Assembly: GCA_965153355.1 (NCBI GenBank)
Contig: OZ231126.1
Coordinates: forward strand, 37,572,001-37,636,000
From: Flaccisagitta enflata
Taxonomy: Eukaryota > Chaetognatha > Sagittoidea > Aphragmophora
Length of the DNA stretch: 64,000 bases
Reading direction: 5' to 3'
Positions 58,888 through 64,000 of the stretch are shown piece by piece; the first letter of the stretch is position 1; each line of letters starts with the position of its first letter. Under the pieces are notes generated by a model. The model had not been told where the DNA came from and did no database searches. It was given only the letters and a program-made list of their open reading frames with translations. The translations under genes and the position numbers were made by a program.

Positions 58888-58976
58888 CTTGCATACCGAT
58901 AGAAGAATCAAACATCTGGTGCTGCCATCTGTCGTCGGGTCGCTCTCGTTGCATTCGTAGACGTAACATCATCTAA
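58888..58976 (+). CDS. Possible terminal exon of a cysteine-rich protein
   Basis: A strong acceptor (GTTTATTTTTGCAG) is followed by an in-frame 28-codon segment (CIPIEESNIWCCHLSSGRSR, then RRR and TAA). The Cys spacing and high coding look suggest a real last exon. No upstream exon is found, and the LTR retrotransposon may sit in the intron before it. Low confidence. Confidence 0.3.
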
Positions 58977-59815
58977 AAAAACAAACAAACAAAAATTAAC
59001 TCTTTGATTGCCTTTACACTAACCGTTAACAAATCTGAGTTCCGATAAACGATGAGCATGCACTGAAATACCATCATGTGAAAGTGTGAAAAAGAAAATC
59101 CTTTAATGTGCAACATTCGTCGGACATTTACACAAAAATAAAGAGACAAACAATTAAAACTCTGTGTAACTCTGTGATGACAAAACAATTTTGAGGGCAT
59201 GCGTGAAAGTTGGCTCCGTTGCAACGCGTTGTCCCTGTTCCTGTTGCACAGAAAGTGGACAACGCTGCCATCATGTACTTAATTACCTGTTATTGGAAAC
59301 ATTATCAATGTCATTTTTTGGTGATCTCGGCGATGAAAATCTAAGACTGTGACTAAAGCAGAGGAAAATGTGTCAAATATATAAAATTCAAGGCGTGGTA
59401 GACAAATCACAATTCATAGATAGAACAAAATCAAAAAGCAAGGATGCATTAACTCAAGATGTACAATATGTATACAGTTTTGAACGTCATGGTGATGTGT
59501 GGATAGATACATTAAAATAAGTTTGCATCATGGAGAGCTCACAAGAATCAAGATACATGTATGTACAGATTCTCAATTTCGACATTGATAATTATTATAA
59601 GCCATTGGTATGGAATCTACTACGCATGCTTTAATTGATACATGTAAAAGAATTTCAAATTAACATATACACAAATTTAAAAAAGTATAAGACAGTCGCG
59701 TTTGATAATTACCAATGAACGACGTCGCATTACAAATTCCAAATCCCATATCGGTTTCTGAACAAACAAATTATGAAGTCAAAATTTAATAGAATGGCAC
59801 GATCGAAGTATTTGA

Positions 59816-59928
59816 CATGGCAAATGACATGAAAAGTGACATGATAAATGACATGACAAATGACATAACAAATGACATGATAGGTGACATGATAAATGAC
59901 ATGACAAATGACATGATAAGTGACATTC
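59816..59928 (+). repeat. GACATGATAAAT minisatellite
   Basis: About nine units of a 12-15 base motif (AAATGACATGACA, GTGACATGATA), giving an artefactual repeating MxxDM frame. Confidence 0.85.
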
Positions 59929-60667
59929 CGATTTTGATGTGGATATTCACGATCGACGAAACAGAATCGTCTTGCTTCAATTCCGGAATGCTAATTGAAT
60001 GCATAAAAAAAGAGCGAGTAATGAATAATTATAATGGGCGAAAGATTCTAATCTAACGATCGAAAAAGAAACAAGTCTAACCGGCTTTCCATGTAGACAA
60101 AACTCTAAAAGAATGGAAGAGAAGCGATGTTTTTGACCGCTGAAATGAATTAATCGAGAAGAAAAATTTAAGGCGTTGTATGAAATTCATTTTGCGCTTT
60201 GAACTCTCCAGTTTCAGATTTCAGTTTTCTCCAATTTTGAATCGTCGCATTAATGATTTACAAACATCTTTAGGTGCGACAAAGCACCTCTATAACTGGC
60301 TGTGTCCGTCAATTGGTTGGTCTGTGGGGTAACGCATTCGTTCGACGATCCTCACGTCGCACCTTATTGGCCTACTTGGCCTTGTTTTACAGAAATCAAG
60401 ATTCGGAACATGGAATTTTATGGCACATTTGCGCTCGAATTCGTCTGAAATGTCTGGATTAAAAGCGATGTTAGGCCGCTTTGTTGCTCACTCACTTTTC
60501 ATTATTCCAACTCTTGAGCTTTAGGAACTAATCAAAATTATAGACCGTTAGGCTAACGTGTTATTAGAAAGGGATTTATATTAAATCCATTTCTCGGTGT
60601 CGCGATTAAATCTTCATTCATTAGTAGTCCTAACTTAGGTCACAGGGAAAGATCGACCACAAAAAAT

Positions 60668-60940
60668 AGTTGCGGTCGCGCAACTCTATAAGAGGCTTGG
60701 TCCGTCCGTCCGTCCGTCCGTCCGTCCGTCCGTCCGTCCGTCCGTCCGTCCGTCCGTAAGTCAGTCTGTTCGATGTTCGTTGGTCAATCGGTTCGTCAGC
60801 ATGAGTCGAAAAGTGGGAAAACGAGCGTTTTTGGATACATTTTGCGTGTTTGAGTGTGTGTGGGCGGTTGAGGTGTGGATGGGGGTTGGCCGCCCCTGCC
60901 CACCCATCCTCAATGATATTGTGACCCCGCATCAATTTTT
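60668..60940 (-). mobile_element. Short interspersed element, inverted, with (CCGT)n
   Basis: GTCGCGCAACTCTATAAGAG, then about 15 CCGT units, AAAAGTGGGAAAACGAGCGT, GGGTTGGCCGCCCCTGCCC and GATATTGTGACCCCGCATCA. It is followed by a second, inverted copy at 60945-61140 that ends TCGTGTCACTTGTTTT. Confidence 0.65.
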
Positions 60941-61665
60941 AGTAGTGGACACGCAAATCTGGTCTTTGTCCATCCATCTGTTGATCCGTCCGTCCGTCCG
61001 TCAATCAGCACTAGTCGAGAAGTGGGAAAACGAGCGTTTTAGATGCTTGTGTGTGGTAGGGGGCGTGGGGTGTGAATTTGGGTTTGGATGATTCTTCCCA
61101 CCCGTCCGCAACGATATCTTGAGCTCGTGTCACTTGTTTTCAAACCCCAAAGCCCAATATTTGTTATGTCTTTCCTCTCTCTGCTGTCGTTCTTGTCCTC
61201 TGCCATTTCTGTCTTGTGTTGACTCGTACCCTCCAATGCCAATGACAATGTTGACAAAGACATTTACATTGATCACAACAATTGATTCAGATGCATGCAA
61301 ATAAATAGCCACTTAATTAACTGGAGGACTGCAAATAATCTCTCGCTGATCTGTCGCCCTTGGTCTTACAACAACAGGTTCAGTATTGACGAGTTATTGA
61401 AAAAACCCATGGTAGATTGTAGCCTTGGTGTATTGATGGTCTGCCATTTCTTTCATGGGTCCTCACGACTCCATACTAGGGCTTTGTTGATGGGCCATTC
61501 TCCGTCTGCTTCGGTTCGCTCTTTGGGCATGCTGTATTTTTCTGTAAAAGATTGCCCTATAAAACCCCCTCTTTGCATATGTCATGTGAATTCTGATAAT
61601 AAATACATGATGTTTTCTTCTTCTAAAAACCTGAAGGATTAACATAAAGAAAAAGAAGCTAAAAG

Positions 61666-63451
61666 ATGGAGACGAACGTTTACGAGACGGCGGTTCAGCC
61701 GAAGAAACAGGCGACGCCGGAAAAAGTGGCGAAATGCGTGTTGATCCTCATCGTGCTCATCGGGTTCCTCCTGACAGTCATCATGCTCATCTACGTCATG
61801 GCCAGAGTCGATGAAATCGATGGAGTAAGTCTTAAAGAACGATTTGAATTCTCAGTGAAAACTACCATTAATAATAGTTTTGGCAATGCCCTTTGTGAGA
61901 GGTCATGCTCTTCTCGGGTACACAGACAGAATTACAGATGAGATGGACTTAGGGACGCACCTACTGACATGGCATAACAGTCTGTTGTACAAGATAAAAA
62001 CCAAACCACTCATTTGCTTGTTATCGTTAGCGGATGTTTGCTTGTCCGTTAAAATGCAATCATCTTTTTCTCGTGTGACAAATTAAATTTACACTTGTTG
62101 AAATTCTTTTCAACAGAGAATCGGTGGACTTCACGGGGACACCGATAGAAACTCGGAACAAACCCACTTGACTAATTTGATAAGAGAAATGGAAAACTTT
62201 CGCATAGAAATGGATAAGCGGTTTGATACGATGAACCAAAAAATAGACGCTCAGACCACTTTGATAAATGAAAAAGTCGACGCTCAGACCATCTTGATAG
62301 ATACAAAAGTAGGAGAAAAAGTAGACGCTCAGACCACTTTGATATATGAAAAAGTCGACGCTCAGTCCATCTTGATAGATACAAAAGTAGGGGAAAAAGT
62401 AGACGCTCAGACCATCTTGATAGAGACGAAAGTAGGTGAAAAAGTAGACGCTCAGACCACTCTGATAAATAACAAGGTAGACGCTCAGACCGCCAATATA
62501 ACCACCGTAGTAACTGAAGTAGGTTCCAAGGTAGACGCAGCTGACAATAAAATTATGACATTGAGCGGTTCGGTTGATACGAAAACCAAGGCGATTGATA
62601 GTGCCATAGTCACTTTGAGTGAGTTAGTTGTCAACGAAACGAACTCTATCGATGCGGCCGTGTCTAACTTAGATGTGTTAGTGCGCACAGAAACGAAAGC
62701 TATCGATGGCGAGTTGACCAAACTCAGTAACAAGGTAGACAAGGAAACGGAGGATATTGACTCCGACATTGATGAGATAAGACAAATGGTGGAAATGGAA
62801 ACGAAACACTTGGATGAAGCAGTGGCCAACTTGACTGAAAAGGTAAAGAAAGAAGTGGAAGCTAAGGGAATAGTTGACTCCATCACTGCTCTGGGCCAGA
62901 AGATTGAGGGACATATCACGGCACTCGATCAAGACTTGACTGACATGAACGCGGCGATTGTAAACGAAACCGGCGAAATTGACGCACAAACGAAGAAAAT
63001 CGAGAAAGACATGCAAGCCGCGATGTTTGCGATCAATGGGGCAATCAACACACAGACGGACCAAATCGATGAGGCCATAGAAAATGTGGGCAACAAGTTG
63101 GGGAATGAAACACTTGAAATCGATGCAGCTATTACCAATCTGGGCGGGAAAATTGATGGACATTTCAAAGCGCTCGATCAACACTTGACTGACATGAACG
63201 CGACGATTGTTGAGGAAACTGGAAAAATTAAAGGGGACATAGGCCAGCATGAAGGAGAAAGAGAAAATGACAAAGAAGAAATCATTGGCCGTGTAAGTGG
63301 CGATAACAGCAGGATATCCGGAGAAATTAGAAGTTACGTATTTGACAGGAAGAAAGAATTGGAAGCTCAGGTGCAAAACGAAACTAAGGAAATTGATGAC
63401 AAATTAGCCGAGTTTGACACCAAATTATCGAAAGTCCCCGGAATAGGTTAA
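61666..63451 (+). CDS. Type II membrane protein with long repeat-built coiled coil
   Basis: Two exons, 61666-61824 and 62117-63451, GT-AG, phase 0, giving 497 residues. An N-terminal cytoplasmic tail of about 23 residues (rich in Lys, no signal sequence) is followed by one strong membrane helix (about 24-47, CVLILIVLIGFLLTVIMLIY). The rest is helical. Residues about 85-180 are tandem units of 11 and 15 residues around KVDAQTTLI and KVGEKVDAQT, then degenerate units (ETKAID, NETGEID) of 15-18 residues to about 470. Such 11/15-residue spacing is known from right-handed coiled-coil stalks. Several NxT/NxS sites (NETN, NLT, NET) are consistent with an extracellular or lumenal stalk. I recognise no named family. 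It would form an oligomeric fibre anchored in the membrane; this is inference. Confidence 0.7.
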
Positions 63452-63485
63452 GATTAGGAGAGGGAAATTCAAAAGGGGGCCCTTT

Positions 63486-64000
63486 TGGGCAGCGGCCCCG
63501 AAGGGACCGATGTCTTATGCTTTCACACTGAGGGGAAATTTCTCCTTCTTTTGGGCAGCGGTCCCGACGGGGTCGATGACCTATGCTTTTGGGCAGCGGC
63601 CCCGAAGGGGTCGAGGACCTATGCTTTCACACATAAGGGAAATTTCAACTCCTCCTCTTTCTCCTCCTTCTCCTTCTCCTTCGTACCCCCCTCAAATCCC
63701 AGCCTCGAGGTCCAAATCCCAGCCTCGAGGACTAATTCCCAGCCTTGAGGCCCAAATCCCAGCCCCCAGGACCAAATCCCAACCTTGAGGTTCAAAACCT
63801 AACCTGGAGGCCCAGATCCCAGCTTTGAGGCCTTGAGGCTGGGATTTGGTCCTCGAGGCTGGGATTTGGGCCTCAAGCCTGGGATTTGGCCCTTGAGGTT
63901 GGGATTTGGGCCTCAAGGCTGGGATTTGAGGGGGGACGGAGGAGAAGGAGGAGGAGGAGGAGAAATATCCCCTATCTGTGAAAGCATAGGTCATCGACTC
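63486..64000. mobile_element. Foldback element with minisatellite, running off the window
   Basis: It starts with three variants of GGGCAGCGGCCCCGAAGGG/TCGAGGACCTATGCTTT, then CTCC repeats, about ten units of CCCAGCCTCGAGGCCCAAAT, then the complement units from about 63820 and GGA repeats. It ends with the complement of the start (AAAGCATAGGTCATCGACTC). The right end lies outside the window. Confidence 0.75.

Larger units (their letters stand above)
58977..61665. other. Repeats and unassigned sequence
   Basis: It contains a 15-bp minisatellite (59816-59928), short interspersed elements (60272-60372; inverted copies at 60668-60940 and 60945-61140) and a (CCGT)n tract. An unremarkable plus-strand frame of 115 codons at 61295-61642 has no domain. 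The promoter of the coiled-coil gene should lie near the right end; no motif is clear. Confidence 0.5.

Noticed and set aside
61295-61642. 115-codon plus-strand frame before the coiled-coil gene
   Set aside because: No domain, no splice support and ordinary composition. Could be 5' flanking sequence.

Overview
The window is nuclear DNA of an invertebrate animal. The evidence is GT-AG split genes, a small Maf bZIP factor, an OSER1-type protein, an M1 aminopeptidase and a Pao/BEL-type retrotransposon, together with very dense microsatellites, foldback elements and short interspersed repeats. The phylum cannot be fixed from sequence alone. Most genes were found by joining reading frames across splice sites; every junction listed keeps the frame, and nearly all are canonical GT-AG.

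Layout: 1-8091 (+) is a five-exon membrane protein with a Q/H-rich tail. 9883-11411 (-) is an OSER1 homologue. 12177-14729 (-) is a small Maf factor in three exons. 15347-15832 (+) is a possible three-exon 76-residue gene. 18450-38675 (-) is a ten-exon, 1632-residue M1 zinc aminopeptidase whose introns hold most of the repeats, including a 318-bp tandem array and several large palindromes. 38676-43721 is repeat-rich and shows no gene. 43722-49631 (-) is an eight-exon [10 protein letters not shown], acidic, disordered protein, open at its N-terminus. 52094-58505 is a 6.4-kb LTR retrotransposon with identical-looking 914-bp LTRs, a 5-bp target duplication, an intact 906-residue Gag and no pol. 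61666-63451 (+) is a two-exon type II membrane protein with a long repeat-built coiled coil. The right edge is a foldback element rich in minisatellites.

Three patterns stand out. First, at seven 3' splice sites in five genes, long (CT)n microsatellites lie on the sense strand 0-32 bases upstream of the acceptor and form giant polypyrimidine tracts. Second, the LTR retrotransposon is gag-only, and its LTRs contain splice-bounded exon-like segments with a continuous reading frame. Third, a (TTG)n microsatellite lies inside a coding exon of the aminopeptidase and encodes a long polyasparagine run within its N-terminal beta domain.

The genes do not form an obvious pathway. OSER1 and small Maf both belong to oxidative-stress biology in other animals, but their adjacency here may be chance.
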